Source: Thermodesulfobacteriota bacterium (GTDB lineage: Bacteria > Desulfobacterota > BSN033 > UBA1163). Taken from it: 20,223 nucleotides of DNA. Positions 1-7,603 of this stretch are shown here, in pieces. Numbering within the stretch: position 1 is the first letter of the stretch; each line of letters begins with the position of its first letter. The stretch covers positions 1-20,223 of the forward strand of contig JASEIE010000023.1 of the NCBI GenBank assembly GCA_030024065.1, in the 5' to 3' direction. The position numbers and the translations under genes were made by a program. The notes beneath the pieces are model-generated. The model was not told the origin of the DNA. It was given only the letters and a program-made list of their open reading frames with translations, and did no database searches.

Positions 1-54
1 CCTCCCTTTGCCAAAGGGAGGAGAAATGCTTCCCCCTTTGAAAAAGGGGGATTG
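1..54. repeat. Two adjacent C-tract/G-tract palindromes
   Basis: Bases 1-10 (CCTCCCTTTG) pair perfectly with 12-21. Bases 31-39 (TCCCCCTTT) pair with 43-51. A very similar palindrome occurs at 7547-7565, so this looks like a dispersed intergenic repeat rather than a one-off. It lies about 30 bases beyond the stop of the minus-strand nucleoside hydrolase gene and could act as a transcript-end stem, but no T-tract follows it on that strand, so I do not call it a classical intrinsic terminator. Confidence 0.6.
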
Positions 55-83
55 AGGGGGATTTGGAGTTTGGTCATTTTTTT

Positions 84-1010
84 TCACCTCAACCTCGACA
101 CAAAAAGCTCTAAAAACCTCTCTGCATCTACTCCAAGGCATACATTGATTTCGGACCCCTTTTTTACTTCAGTGATCTTTCCATAATACTCCCCTTCTTT
201 TGTTTCAACGTGGAGGGGAAGCCTCTCCGTTTTTACTAATTTTGGCTCGATCACCGCACCCACAGCCAGAGGATCGTGGAGAAAGATGGTGTCTCTATTT
301 CTAAAACGATGGGTTAACCTATCATATCCTGTGGCCTCGATAAGAAAATTGGAAAAAGGGGTATTAAGGGGGTTGACCTGTTCTTCCATCCATCTGGGGA
401 TGAGAAAGACCTGATGGGTGACATCGAGGGGAACCAATGTTATCGGGATTCCTGATTCAAAAACAATGTTGGCGGCTAAGGGATCGGAGTAGATGTTAAA
501 TTCTGCAAATGGGGTGATGTTTCCTTTTGTTCGAACGGCCCCGCCCATCACGACCATCTCTTTCAATCTTCTCATCCCTACTAAATCTCTTTGAATGCCC
601 AATGCCAGATTGGTGAGAGGTCCGACAGCGATCAGGGTGATCTCGCCCGGATATTGCCGCGCCATCTCTATGATCAGTTCATCAGCGCCACCAGCATATT
701 TCCTCCACCATTCTTCTCCTTCTTTCGGGATGATTTTGGCTTCACCCAGGCCATCTCTTCCGTGGACCGAATGGGCATAAATGGTTCGTCCTTTTAGGGG
801 TTGAGCTGCCCCTCTTGCAATGAAGGGTTTATGCTTGGGCTGAATGAGGGAAAGGACTTTCAGGATATTTTCAAAAACGAGGTTTAAGGGAACGTTTCCA
901 TTGACACCGGTGACAGCCTTCACTTCCAGTTCGGGTGAATGAAAGGCAAGAATCAAGGCCAGGGCATCATCCACCCCGACATCACAATCGATGATCACCT
1001 TCTTTTCCAT
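84..1010 (-). CDS. Inosine-uridine preferring nucleoside hydrolase family protein
   Basis: A 308-residue protein of the length usual for this family, whose members cleave the N-glycosidic bond of ribonucleosides to free base and ribose. The N-terminus carries the calcium-binding Asp cluster (DCDVGVDDALAL, residues 8-19; the usual form is DTDPGIDDA). The central VMGGAV stretch, the downstream EFNIYSDP motif and the C-terminal FLHDPLA with its conserved His-Asp are also present, so the active site looks complete. The ATG at 1010 is chosen because family homology starts there; an in-frame upstream extension to 1100 is unlike the family. The Shine-Dalgarno is weak. It is cytoplasmic, with no signal peptide. 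It follows an MFS transporter gene after 179 bases, which hints at nucleoside or base uptake, but the exact substrate cannot be read from the sequence. The Thr-to-Cys and Pro-to-Val changes in the first motif are mild departures. Confidence 0.9.
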   Translation of the reverse strand: MEKKVIIDCDVGVDDALALILAFHSPELEVKAVTGVNGNVPLNLVFENILKVLSLIQPKHKPFIARGAAQPLKGRTIYAHSVHGRDGLGEAKIIPKEGEEWWRKYAGGADELIIEMARQYPGEITLIAVGPLTNLALGIQRDLVGMRRLKEMVVMGGAVRTKGNITPFAEFNIYSDPLAANIVFESGIPITLVPLDVTHQVFLIPRWMEEQVNPLNTPFSNFLIEATGYDRLTHRFRNRDTIFLHDPLAVGAVIEPKLVKTERLPLHVETKEGEYYGKITEVKKGSEINVCLGVDAERFLELFVSRLR

Positions 1011-1189
1011 CCTATGGCCCGTTGTTTGAGAGAATTGAATTTGGACCGGCCGATTTTTAAAATTGGCGGAACTCCCGAAATGGAATTTAACATAGAGCAA
1101 AATGATTTACAAAATGTTTTGATTTCAGGAGAGATAAAAAAGGAGTGGTCTGTGGCGGAAAAAGCCGAACCCCCTTGGATTTAGTTTTC

Positions 1190-2356
1190 CTAATCGAAAG
1201 GTTTTTCTTCTACCAAGGAGATGAACAACGCGGTCACGATCGGAGCCACCGACAACATCAAGAAGACATGGGTCATGCCGAACCGCTCTGATAAGAATCC
1301 CACGACAAGCGGGGACAGGGCGGCGATGCCCATCCGAAGCGTCAAAATAAATCCCAATGTTTCTTCCCTGCGGGCAGAAGGAATCATTTCAATCATGAGG
1401 GTGTCCGATAGCCCGGAGTGTCCGGATGCGAAGGTTCCCAGCAGGATGATGAACAGATACACCGCCGCCTGACCCTTGAAGCTCACTAATCCCAGAATCG
1501 AAAGGCCTGCGAAGATGAACCCTACAATGATCACCGGCTTTCGCCTTCCCATCCGGTCCATCAATGCCCCGAGCGCAGGCCGGAAGACGGCTCCCGCAAG
1601 GGACATGATCCCATAGACGGCGGCTGCGTTCCCCATGCTGAAGCCCCGATAATCCACCAGAAAAAGCGGAAGAAATGTCATCAATCCACTCTGAGAGATC
1701 CCCCATATCCCTATGGCCAGAAGGAAGATCGCCAGGTGACGGGAAAAATAAGGAAGGCGCAGCACCTTGTCTGCAACAGGAAGGTTCTCTTGCTGCCTTT
1801 TCAGAAAAGAGAAAAGAGATATGCCAGCCAGTAGCCCCAGCACGGACCAGATCTGGAGAGGAAGCCGCCAGCCGAATTGGGTGACCAGCAGCCCCACCAT
1901 AAATGGAACGATCACATGGCCGATGCTGCTGCCGCTCAGATGGAGCGCCATCGCCCGTCCCAGGGAATCCTTTCCAAAGACCCTTGAGAGGAGCGTCAGG
2001 GCGAGCGGGTGATAGGTCGATTTTCCAATGCCGCTGATTGCCGACATCCAGACGAGAAAAACGTAACTGGAGCTTAAACTCGCCAGGAACATCCCGATCG
2101 ACAACCAGAGCAGGCCCGCCACCATGATGACCGAGGCAGGGGCGATGTGAACGAGATAGGCGACAGGTGCCTGGAGGATGTTCCCGAAGACATTGAAGAG
2201 GGTGTAGTAGGCTCCCATCTCCGTATAAGAAAGTTGAAAATATTTGCGGATGGCGGGCAGGAGGGGTGGAATCAACCAGGTAAATCCATCATTGACAGCA
2301 TGGGCCATCATAAAAATTACCAAGATGACCCATCGGTCTTGTTTTTTGGGTGTCAT
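1190..2356 (-). CDS. Major facilitator superfamily transporter
   Basis: A 388-residue, very hydrophobic protein with about 12 predicted membrane helices in two halves. The loop GALMDRMGRRKP matches the MFS signature between helices (G-x-x-x-D-R-x-G-R-R), here in the second half. The first half has a DSLGRAMALHLSGSSIG segment typical of helices 4-5. It begins MTPKKQDRW and enters the first helix at once. Substrate is unknown; placement just upstream of a nucleoside hydrolase makes a nucleoside, base or organic acid plausible, as inference only. The Shine-Dalgarno before the ATG at 2356 is poor. A TTGACT box (2395-2400) with TATTTT (2370-2375) at a long 19-base spacing is a weak promoter candidate, so this gene and the hydrolase may be a unit separate from the Fe-S genes 81 bases upstream. 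Confidence 0.85.
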   Translation of the reverse strand: MTPKKQDRWVILVIFMMAHAVNDGFTWLIPPLLPAIRKYFQLSYTEMGAYYTLFNVFGNILQAPVAYLVHIAPASVIMVAGLLWLSIGMFLASLSSSYVFLVWMSAISGIGKSTYHPLALTLLSRVFGKDSLGRAMALHLSGSSIGHVIVPFMVGLLVTQFGWRLPLQIWSVLGLLAGISLFSFLKRQQENLPVADKVLRLPYFSRHLAIFLLAIGIWGISQSGLMTFLPLFLVDYRGFSMGNAAAVYGIMSLAGAVFRPALGALMDRMGRRKPVIIVGFIFAGLSILGLVSFKGQAAVYLFIILLGTFASGHSGLSDTLMIEMIPSARREETLGFILTLRMGIAALSPLVVGFLSERFGMTHVFLMLSVAPIVTALFISLVEEKPFD

Positions 2357-2437
2357 ATGGGTGGAACCTAAAATAGGACTATGCGTTGGCCATAAGTCAA
2401 TAGGATAGAATCGTTATTTATTTGGCGGCCAATTTTT

Positions 2438-2713
2438 TTAATTCTTCAACTGTTCTGGGAACATTAAAAAACCCGCGTCCCTTTTTTTAAGTTCCTTTAA
2501 GACTTGTGTCGCCTTCTTTTTGTCGGTAAAGACCGACACGAAGCCATTGAATTCTTTGCAGGCCATAATCTCATGGTAATCATCTCCCTGGGCGGTTGTA
2601 TCTGCTCCAGCGCGGCCTATATTGGCTTTATCACTTTTCTGTCGGATTGCTCCGACCGTGCAGGTAAATTCGCATTCCCCGCAACCGACACAGAGTTCTC
2701 GATCAATGATCAC
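2438..2713 (-). CDS. Small [4Fe-4S] ferredoxin with a C-terminal module shared with its neighbour
   Basis: A 91-residue protein. The GTG at 2713 is chosen as start because AAAGGAGG sits six bases before it and it places the first cysteine at residue 8, exactly as in the A1 protein encoded just upstream. Cysteines 8, 11, 14 and 18 form one C-x2-C-x2-C-x3-C [4Fe-4S] site; the usual Pro after the last Cys is Thr. There is no second cluster. Residues 61-79 (VFTDKKKATQVLKELKKRD) align with VFKDQDRLKACLKEIKERD in B1 and CFSNKETVKSVLKKLKEAD in B2, so a short alpha/beta module is shared. It is the last gene of the A1-B1 cluster, 79 bases after B1, and probably supplies or accepts electrons for that system. 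The module's function is unknown to me. Confidence 0.7.
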   Translation of the reverse strand: MIIDRELCVGCGECEFTCTVGAIRQKSDKANIGRAGADTTAQGDDYHEIMACKEFNGFVSVFTDKKKATQVLKELKKRDAGFLMFPEQLKN

Positions 2714-2792
2714 GATAACCCTCCTTTCACGGACCTCGATGGTGATGATTAAGCCCTCGGCAATGAGGCGATGAGACAAAAGCCCATGGGGT

Positions 2793-3431
2793 CTATTGGG
2801 GGCGATGGGGGGTCATTTTACTTAATAGTTTTTCCGCCCGATACGTATTAAATATACCGCAATCACACATTCTGGAAAGTTTCTTGGCTGCATCCTTACA
2901 GGTGATTTTCCCTTTCTCGATTTCTTTTACCATATGTTGAATCAGGTTGGCAGACACCATGGCATGCCCGCACATGGTGTGGATTTCGAGGGTTTCCCCT
3001 TCCGGCAGCCGCGCCGTCCTGCCGTGGATCCCCAAGGAAAAATTCACGGTATGGGGGAACAAACCGATTTCCGAACAAATCTTATTGGTCTCTTCGCATA
3101 AACCGGAAATTACGACGGAAATGCCGAAATCCCTCTCTTTGATTTCTTTCAAACAGGCCTTGAGCCTATCCTGATCCTTGAAGACCGCATGGATAATCCG
3201 GCTCTTGGCCTTTTTCAATGCTTCCATGTCGTACAGTTCCCCACCGTCCCAGTTGGGGTTATGGTTTCCGAAATTGACAAGATCCTGCTCATAATGGGAG
3301 ATCACTTCCCAAATCTGTCGCATTTTTTCTTCGGAACCTTCATAATTCACCCCTCTGGCCGTCCGAATCAGCATTACATAATCTTCATGCAGATCCGCTA
3401 TTTCCCCTCGCCGGTGCAATGTGTGCGTCAT
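2793..3431 (-). CDS. Uncharacterised partner protein B1, Cys/His-motif protein paired with a dicluster ferredoxin
   Basis: A 212-residue soluble protein that I cannot name with certainty. The ATG at 3431 follows a strong GAGGAGGT site, and the gene starts one base after the stop of A1, so the two are surely co-translated. Its paralogue B2 (13047-13676) matches from the first residue (M-[TS]-H-[TS]-L-H-R-x-G) to the end. Both have MCGH at 153-156 and C-x-C-G-I-F-N-T starting at Cys189 in identical positions, which suggests a metal or cofactor site. Residues about 83-101 form the module also present in the small ferredoxin downstream. A conserved SLGIHG stretch (142-147) lies between. No signal peptide or membrane helix is seen. 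Context (Fe-S proteins, TTT importer) points to a redox step on an imported acid; this is inference. Confidence 0.75.
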   Translation of the reverse strand: MTHTLHRRGEIADLHEDYVMLIRTARGVNYEGSEEKMRQIWEVISHYEQDLVNFGNHNPNWDGGELYDMEALKKAKSRIIHAVFKDQDRLKACLKEIKERDFGISVVISGLCEETNKICSEIGLFPHTVNFSLGIHGRTARLPEGETLEIHTMCGHAMVSANLIQHMVKEIEKGKITCKDAAKKLSRMCDCGIFNTYRAEKLLSKMTPHRPQ

Positions 3432-3432
3432 T

Positions 3433-4167
3433 TTATACCTCCTCAAACCGTGGACGACCGAGTCCCACATTCGTTTTTGTGTTTGGTCTTGGAGAAAATC
3501 CGGCCTCCCTGGCGATGGCGAGAACCGGCGTACTTCCATCCGGGTTGACACGGCTGATCAGATCTAGAGAAAAGACTGTATCGATCTTCTCTGATACGTC
3601 TTTTATCGTTGCAAAAACTTCCTTTAATTTTTCAATCTTGATCTTGAATTCGAGGATCGCGGATAGCACTTTTTCATTCAGCACTTCCTCACGGATCTTA
3701 CCCGTCTTCTGGTTGGCCATAAGTTCCGCCACGGGGTTGTTTGGCTCAAACTCCACCCCTAATTTGGCAATGGCCATGGCCACTGTCTGAAGATCTCTGA
3801 ACGACGTGCCGACACCGGGACGACCCATTTCGACCGCAACGCCGGCAATACCAAAGGGGTACCGGCCGGTCACGTCGTTGGTTTTCATCTCCTCTGTTCC
3901 TCTCCCCTGGCCGGTCGTCGAGGGATGTTTCACATCAGGGTTGCTGAAAGGTTCCCGAATAGACCTCGGCCATTCCAGTTTTGGCATATAAACCGCGTCG
4001 ACCGGACAGACACCGGATCTCTTGTAACAGCACCCGCACTCCACACACTCGACCTGGTCGATCTCACTGACAGAGTTGCCTTCCCGCTCCACCGACTTGA
4101 TCGCGCCAACCGGGCAATAGGGATAACATTCCTCACATCCGATACACTTTTCCTTATCGATCAGCAT
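3433..4167 (-). CDS. Dicluster [4Fe-4S] protein A1, 6-hydroxynicotinate reductase-like annotation possible
   Basis: A 244-residue protein with GGGAGGA before its ATG. Cysteines 8, 11, 14 and 18 (CIGCEECYPYC) form a first [4Fe-4S] site. CVECGCCYKRSGVC (residues about 41-54) forms a second, with an irregular spacing and an additional Cys. After the ferredoxin part comes the very conserved GRGTEEMKTNDVTGRY and then MGRPGVGT, both nearly identical in the A2 paralogue (13687-14409). The C-terminal half has a helical segment (LNEKVLSAI, conserved in A2) and ends in LGRPRFEE. I have an unverified memory that the GRGTEEMKTNDVTGR block occurs in proteins annotated as 6-hydroxynicotinate reductase; a safer name is 4Fe-4S dicluster protein. 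It is followed at once by B1. It is cytoplasmic and probably an oxidoreductase subunit. Confidence 0.75.
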   Translation of the reverse strand: MLIDKEKCIGCEECYPYCPVGAIKSVEREGNSVSEIDQVECVECGCCYKRSGVCPVDAVYMPKLEWPRSIREPFSNPDVKHPSTTGQGRGTEEMKTNDVTGRYPFGIAGVAVEMGRPGVGTSFRDLQTVAMAIAKLGVEFEPNNPVAELMANQKTGKIREEVLNEKVLSAILEFKIKIEKLKEVFATIKDVSEKIDTVFSLDLISRVNPDGSTPVLAIAREAGFSPRPNTKTNVGLGRPRFEEV

Positions 4168-4178
4168 TGAAATCCTCC

Positions 4179-4241
4179 CTAATTCACTTGAGACATGAAA
4201 AACACTACAGCCAACGAACAGACAAAAATTTTCCTTCCCAT
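4179..4241 (-). CDS. Possible 20-residue leader peptide ahead of A1
   Basis: An ATG at 4241 preceded by AGAGGAAC opens a 20-codon frame (MGRKIFVCSLAVVFF...), basic at the start and then hydrophobic. It ends in TAG just before the A1 Shine-Dalgarno, 11 bases from the A1 start codon. It could be a translated leader coupled to A1 or the relic of a signal peptide from a lost gene. Upstream, TTGCCC (4292-4297) and AAGAAT (4269-4274) at a 17-base spacing are a weak promoter candidate. The rest of the 238-base gap to tctA shows nothing else clear. Confidence 0.35.
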   Translation of the reverse strand: MGRKIFVCSLAVVFFMSQVN

Positions 4242-4405
4242 AAGTTCCTCTTTTTAGGGTCGCTAAACATTCTTCTGACTATATGCGGCCAGGGCAAGTA
4301 TTGAGTAGAAATCTTAATCTCTCTAAAATTTTTATCTATGATTTACAGGTCATGGGATGGGTTTAAACGAAATTCATGAAGCTTCTTTTCTATCCTGATG
4401 CCCAT

Positions 4406-5914
4406 TTATTCACTTTCTTCCTCACCGACCTGTTTTCTCATCATCTTTATCGTTTTGAAAAAAACCGCAATCGCCATCACCAGAGCGATTCCAAGAAGAA
4501 CTGCAGAAATCGGACGAGTTACAAAAACAGTGATATCCCCATGGGCTAAGGAAAGGGCCCGATAGAGAGAGGTTTCTAAGATAGGGCCCAACACAAGGCC
4601 TATGGCCAAGGGAGCGCCAGGAATGTCATACTTTTTCATGAAGTAGCCTGCAATGCCGAAGATAAACATGGTCCATACGTCGAAGACATTATTGTTTAAG
4701 GAATAGACTCCGATAATGCAAATGATGATAATCGCCGGATATAGAAGGCTGTAAGAAAGGCGAAGGCTATAGGCAAACAGGGGAACCATGGGGAGATTCA
4801 TGATTAATAAGATGACATTTCCTACAAACATACTGGCGATCAAAGCCCATACAAAGTCAGGGCTGGTATGAAACAACATGGGGCCGGGTTTAAGTCCATA
4901 GAGCATCAGCGCTCCCAGCATGATTGCTGTAGCCCCTGAACCCGGAATCCCAAGGGCAAGAAGAGGAACCATCGCACCTGATGTAGCGGAATTATTGGCA
5001 GTCTCCGGTCCGGCAACACCTTGAATGGCCCCTTTGCCAAACAACTCAGGATGTTTGGAGGCGCTTTTCTCCACACCATACGATATAAAAGAGGCGATCG
5101 TAGACCCCGCACCGGGCAAGGCGCCTATGAAGAAACCAATCACTGTTCCTCTCAAGATCGCCCATTTTGATTGAAGGAGATCCGAAAAAGCAGGCCATAA
5201 GTTAGAAAACTTTACCTTAAGGGGCTCTACTTTCATATGTTCCTCAGCAGAGACAAGAACCTCCCCGATGCCGAAAACACCCATGATGACAACAACAAAT
5301 GAAATCCCGTCCAAGAGTTCGGTCACTCCATACACAAAACGGGGTGCTCCCTGCACAACATCAGAACCCACCACACCGAGAGCAAGGCCGAGAACGGCGC
5401 TCATCAACGATTTTGTTATTGACTTCCCGCCCACGAAAACAATGGTCAACATTCCCATCAAGATGAGGCTGAAATATTCGGCGGGACCGAATTTCAGGCT
5501 GAATTCAGCCAGAGGCACCGCGACAAAAATCAGTCCGAATGTCCCGATGATTCCGCCAATAAAGGAGCCGATGGCAGCGATTCCCAAGGCTGCCCCTGCC
5601 CGACCCTGGCGTGCCATCGCATAACCGTCAAAGCAAGTTACCACCGAGGCCCCTTCGCCAGGAACATTGATCAGGATGGATGTCGTGGATCCCCCGTATT
5701 TTGCCCCATAATAGAGGGCGGCCATCATAATCATGGCAGGGGTGGGATTCATTCCGAAGGTAAAAGGGAGGAGCATGGCGATGGTTGCTGAAGGGCCGAG
5801 TCCGGGAAGAATCCCTACTATCGTTCCGAAGAAACAACCGACCACGGCCATCCAAAGGTTATAAGGAGTAAATACGACAGAAAAACCCTGCATCAAATGA
5901 TGAAAGATATCCAT
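4406..5914 (-). CDS. tctA: Tripartite tricarboxylate transporter, large membrane subunit TctA (copy 1)
   Basis: A 502-residue integral membrane protein, the large permease subunit of a TTT secondary transporter that takes a carboxylate from the periplasmic TctC and moves it inward, usually with sodium or protons. Family hallmarks are clear: PGLGPSATIAMLLPFTFG near the N-terminus, YYGAKYGGSTTSILINVPGE after it, and the repeat-like PGAGSTIASFISYGVEK and GIPGSGATAIMLGALMLYG segments later. The start at 5914 is chosen for the GAGGAGA site eight bases before it; an extension to 5965 would run into the tctB end. It is the last gene of a tctC-tctB-tctA operon, 16 bases after tctB. It is the same length and general sequence as copy 2 (9890-11395) but has lower GC. 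The substrate cannot be assigned. Confidence 0.93.
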   Translation of the reverse strand: MDIFHHLMQGFSVVFTPYNLWMAVVGCFFGTIVGILPGLGPSATIAMLLPFTFGMNPTPAMIMMAALYYGAKYGGSTTSILINVPGEGASVVTCFDGYAMARQGRAGAALGIAAIGSFIGGIIGTFGLIFVAVPLAEFSLKFGPAEYFSLILMGMLTIVFVGGKSITKSLMSAVLGLALGVVGSDVVQGAPRFVYGVTELLDGISFVVVIMGVFGIGEVLVSAEEHMKVEPLKVKFSNLWPAFSDLLQSKWAILRGTVIGFFIGALPGAGSTIASFISYGVEKSASKHPELFGKGAIQGVAGPETANNSATSGAMVPLLALGIPGSGATAIMLGALMLYGLKPGPMLFHTSPDFVWALIASMFVGNVILLIMNLPMVPLFAYSLRLSYSLLYPAIIIICIIGVYSLNNNVFDVWTMFIFGIAGYFMKKYDIPGAPLAIGLVLGPILETSLYRALSLAHGDITVFVTRPISAVLLGIALVMAIAVFFKTIKMMRKQVGEEESE

Positions 5915-5930
5915 ATTTGTGTTCTCCTCA

Positions 5931-6392
5931 CTAAAATCCCAGCCATCCTTTTGGGAGGTCAACATTTAACCAATAACGAAAAATAAGAAAAACGGAACCA
6001 CTGAACATGATTCCGTAGAAAATACTCTTGAAAATCTTATAGCGTTCTAAAGTAAAAAGTATCAGAGTCACAGAAAGAAATACAGTTAAAGTAAATCCGA
6101 GGGTGTTCATAAAAAAAGCGAAGGCGGCAATAAAGAGGAGGATGAGTCCAACTCTTAAAAGAGACTTTTTCTTTGGGAAGACGGCTTTATCATCTTCTTT
6201 ATCCCCTTTTCTTGCAAAAGTGTTAAATAGTAGATACAGCGAAAGCAATCCAAGACAGACCCCCAGCCAGAAGGGGAGGAATCCCGGTCCGGCCGTATAC
6301 CTTGTCGTATAATCGAATTTTCGAGATTCAAGTATAAGCCAAAAGCTAAGTCCTAAACAGATTAACCCAAATACTCTATCTCCCTTCCTCAT
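5931..6392 (-). CDS. tctB: Tripartite tricarboxylate transporter, small membrane subunit TctB (copy 1)
   Basis: A 153-residue, four-helix membrane protein of the size and pattern of the poorly conserved TctB subunit. It begins MRKGDRVFGLICLGLSFWL and has the characteristic TAGPGFLPFWLG motif at about residues 34-45. AGGAGGA precedes the ATG at 6392. It lies between tctC (39-base gap) and tctA (16-base gap). It shows clear similarity over its whole length to the copy 2 protein (11417-11878), including the identical length and the PKGWLGF / PKGFLGI ending. Confidence 0.9.
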   Translation of the reverse strand: MRKGDRVFGLICLGLSFWLILESRKFDYTTRYTAGPGFLPFWLGVCLGLLSLYLLFNTFARKGDKEDDKAVFPKKKSLLRVGLILLFIAAFAFFMNTLGFTLTVFLSVTLILFTLERYKIFKSIFYGIMFSGSVFLIFRYWLNVDLPKGWLGF

Positions 6393-6431
6393 GATATCTT
6401 CCTCCTGACCAGGGGTCCGTAATCCGGCAAG

Positions 6432-7415
6432 TTATTTCTTCTCTTTATACAATTCCAAGGCTTTAACATCCTGGTCCAAGTCTGCCATGTACTTGATCAG
6501 GTACTTCCTAAACTCCTCATGCTTGCGAAAATCCAAAACACCTTGGGTTGCATTCACTTGGTCACGAAATCCTTTCGTCTTTGACAGTTTTTCAAATGCA
6601 TCTTCCCAAAACTTAACGGCATAGGAAGGGAAATCCTGTGGCGCCCAGAAGCCCCTGACCTGGGAGAATTCGACGTCGATGCCGATTTCCTTCAAGGTAG
6701 GGACATCCGGAAGATAAGGAATCCTTTTCCCGGTCATGACTGCCAGGGGCCTTACCTTCTTAGCCTCTATCTGGCCCATCTGCTCATTAATGTTTCCAAA
6801 ACTTATATCCACATGGCCTCCGAGGAGGGCAACGGCTGCCTCTCCGCCGCCTTTAAATGTAGTGATGTTATATTTGATACCGGCTGCCTTTGCTACGCGA
6901 TAAGAACTGACATGCTCCGTTCCACCCGCAGTGCCGACGGCTACATTAAATTTATCGGGAAATTTTTTCGCCTCGGCGATGAAGCTTTTCATATCCTTGA
7001 AGGGAGAGTCATAGCGGGTGAACACCAGATTGACATCCTCCACCAACATGGCGAGCAGTGTAATGTCTTCGAATTTTATCTGAGTGGTTCCACGCAAAAG
7101 AGCAGAGATAGGGGATGTGGTGACGTTCATGATAACGTACGGGTCCCCTTTCTTGGAAGCAAGATAATTGACGGCAACAGCTGCTGCTCCGCCCGTTCGA
7201 TTCACAACATTCATCTTCTGCTTCACAATACCCTCTTTTTCGAGAATAAGGGCAACCACTCGAGCAAACAAATCACTTCCACCCCCTGGAGCAGAATGGA
7301 CGACGATTTCGATAGGTTTTTCAGGATACGCTGCTCTTGCCTCAGGCACAAGAGCCACTGCGACAATGACCATAAAAATCAATGTAACAAAATAAAACAA
7401 TGCTTTACTCTTCAT
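6432..7415 (-). CDS. tctC: TTT periplasmic substrate-binding protein TctC/Bug family (copy 1)
   Basis: A 327-residue secreted solute-binding protein. A classical signal peptide (MKSKALFYF, hydrophobic core, PEARA then AY) should be cleaved near residue 28. The mature start AYPEKPIEIVVHSAPGGGSD is the Bug/TctC signature, including the glycine-rich loop that binds the carboxylate. Later landmarks are NRTGGAAAVAVNYL, VAVGTAGGTEH and LPDVPTLKEIG. A perfect AAAGGAGGT lies before the ATG. It is the first gene of the operon and should carry most of the ligand specificity, which cannot be read here. An AT-rich region upstream with TTGATA (7723-7728) is a weak promoter candidate. Part of the leader resembles that of copy 2. 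Confidence 0.92.
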   Translation of the reverse strand: MKSKALFYFVTLIFMVIVAVALVPEARAAYPEKPIEIVVHSAPGGGSDLFARVVALILEKEGIVKQKMNVVNRTGGAAAVAVNYLASKKGDPYVIMNVTTSPISALLRGTTQIKFEDITLLAMLVEDVNLVFTRYDSPFKDMKSFIAEAKKFPDKFNVAVGTAGGTEHVSSYRVAKAAGIKYNITTFKGGGEAAVALLGGHVDISFGNINEQMGQIEAKKVRPLAVMTGKRIPYLPDVPTLKEIGIDVEFSQVRGFWAPQDFPSYAVKFWEDAFEKLSKTKGFRDQVNATQGVLDFRKHEEFRKYLIKYMADLDQDVKALELYKEKK

Positions 7416-7490
7416 GGCAACCTCCTTTTGTTATCAAGGATACTGATCACTATTCAGTACCCTTTCGTCAAATGGTTAAGTATTAATCTT

Positions 7491-7522
7491 CACCTCCTTT
7501 CCCTGTTTTCTATTTTGTTATT
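7491..7522 (-). promoter_or_regulatory. Conserved 5' leader block upstream of tctC copy 1
   Basis: These 32 bases match 12989-13020, upstream of the other tctC, at 28 positions. On the minus strand the block holds a perfect AAAGGAGGTGA although no matching gene starts there; the tctC start is about 70 bases further on with its own Shine-Dalgarno. A second shared piece, AACCATTT with CG and a G-run after it, lies between. It may be a leader with a decoy or vestigial ribosome-binding site, or a remnant of a short upstream gene. Confidence 0.45.
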
Positions 7523-7603
7523 AAGAGCTTATCCGCAAATAACTTTTTCCCCTTTGCAAAGGGGGATTTGATCAAGCAGTAATTATTTACGGATAAGTTC
7601 TAA
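7522..7603. repeat. MITE-like element with imperfect terminal inverted repeats
   Basis: Bases 7522-7544 and 7581-7603 are inverted repeats matching at 19 of 23 positions, sharing CTTATCCG and AAATAA. Between them sits a near-perfect palindrome, TTCCCCTTTGCAAAGGGGGA (about 7546-7565), related to the pair at the window start. The element abuts the tctC leader block. It is about 82 bases, has no coding capacity, and is the size of a non-autonomous mobile element or REP-type repeat. Confidence 0.55.

Noticed and set aside
1011..1100. N-terminal extension of the nucleoside hydrolase
   Set aside because: The added 30 residues are unlike the family, whose conserved strand 1 begins right after the ATG at 1010.
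939..1184. Plus-strand frame over the start of the nucleoside hydrolase
   Set aside because: It overlaps the conserved Asp motif in the opposite sense and has no convincing ribosome-binding site.
6813..7571. 252-codon plus-strand frame over tctC copy 1
   Set aside because: It shadows a clear TctC with signal peptide and Shine-Dalgarno, and its translation has no domain features.
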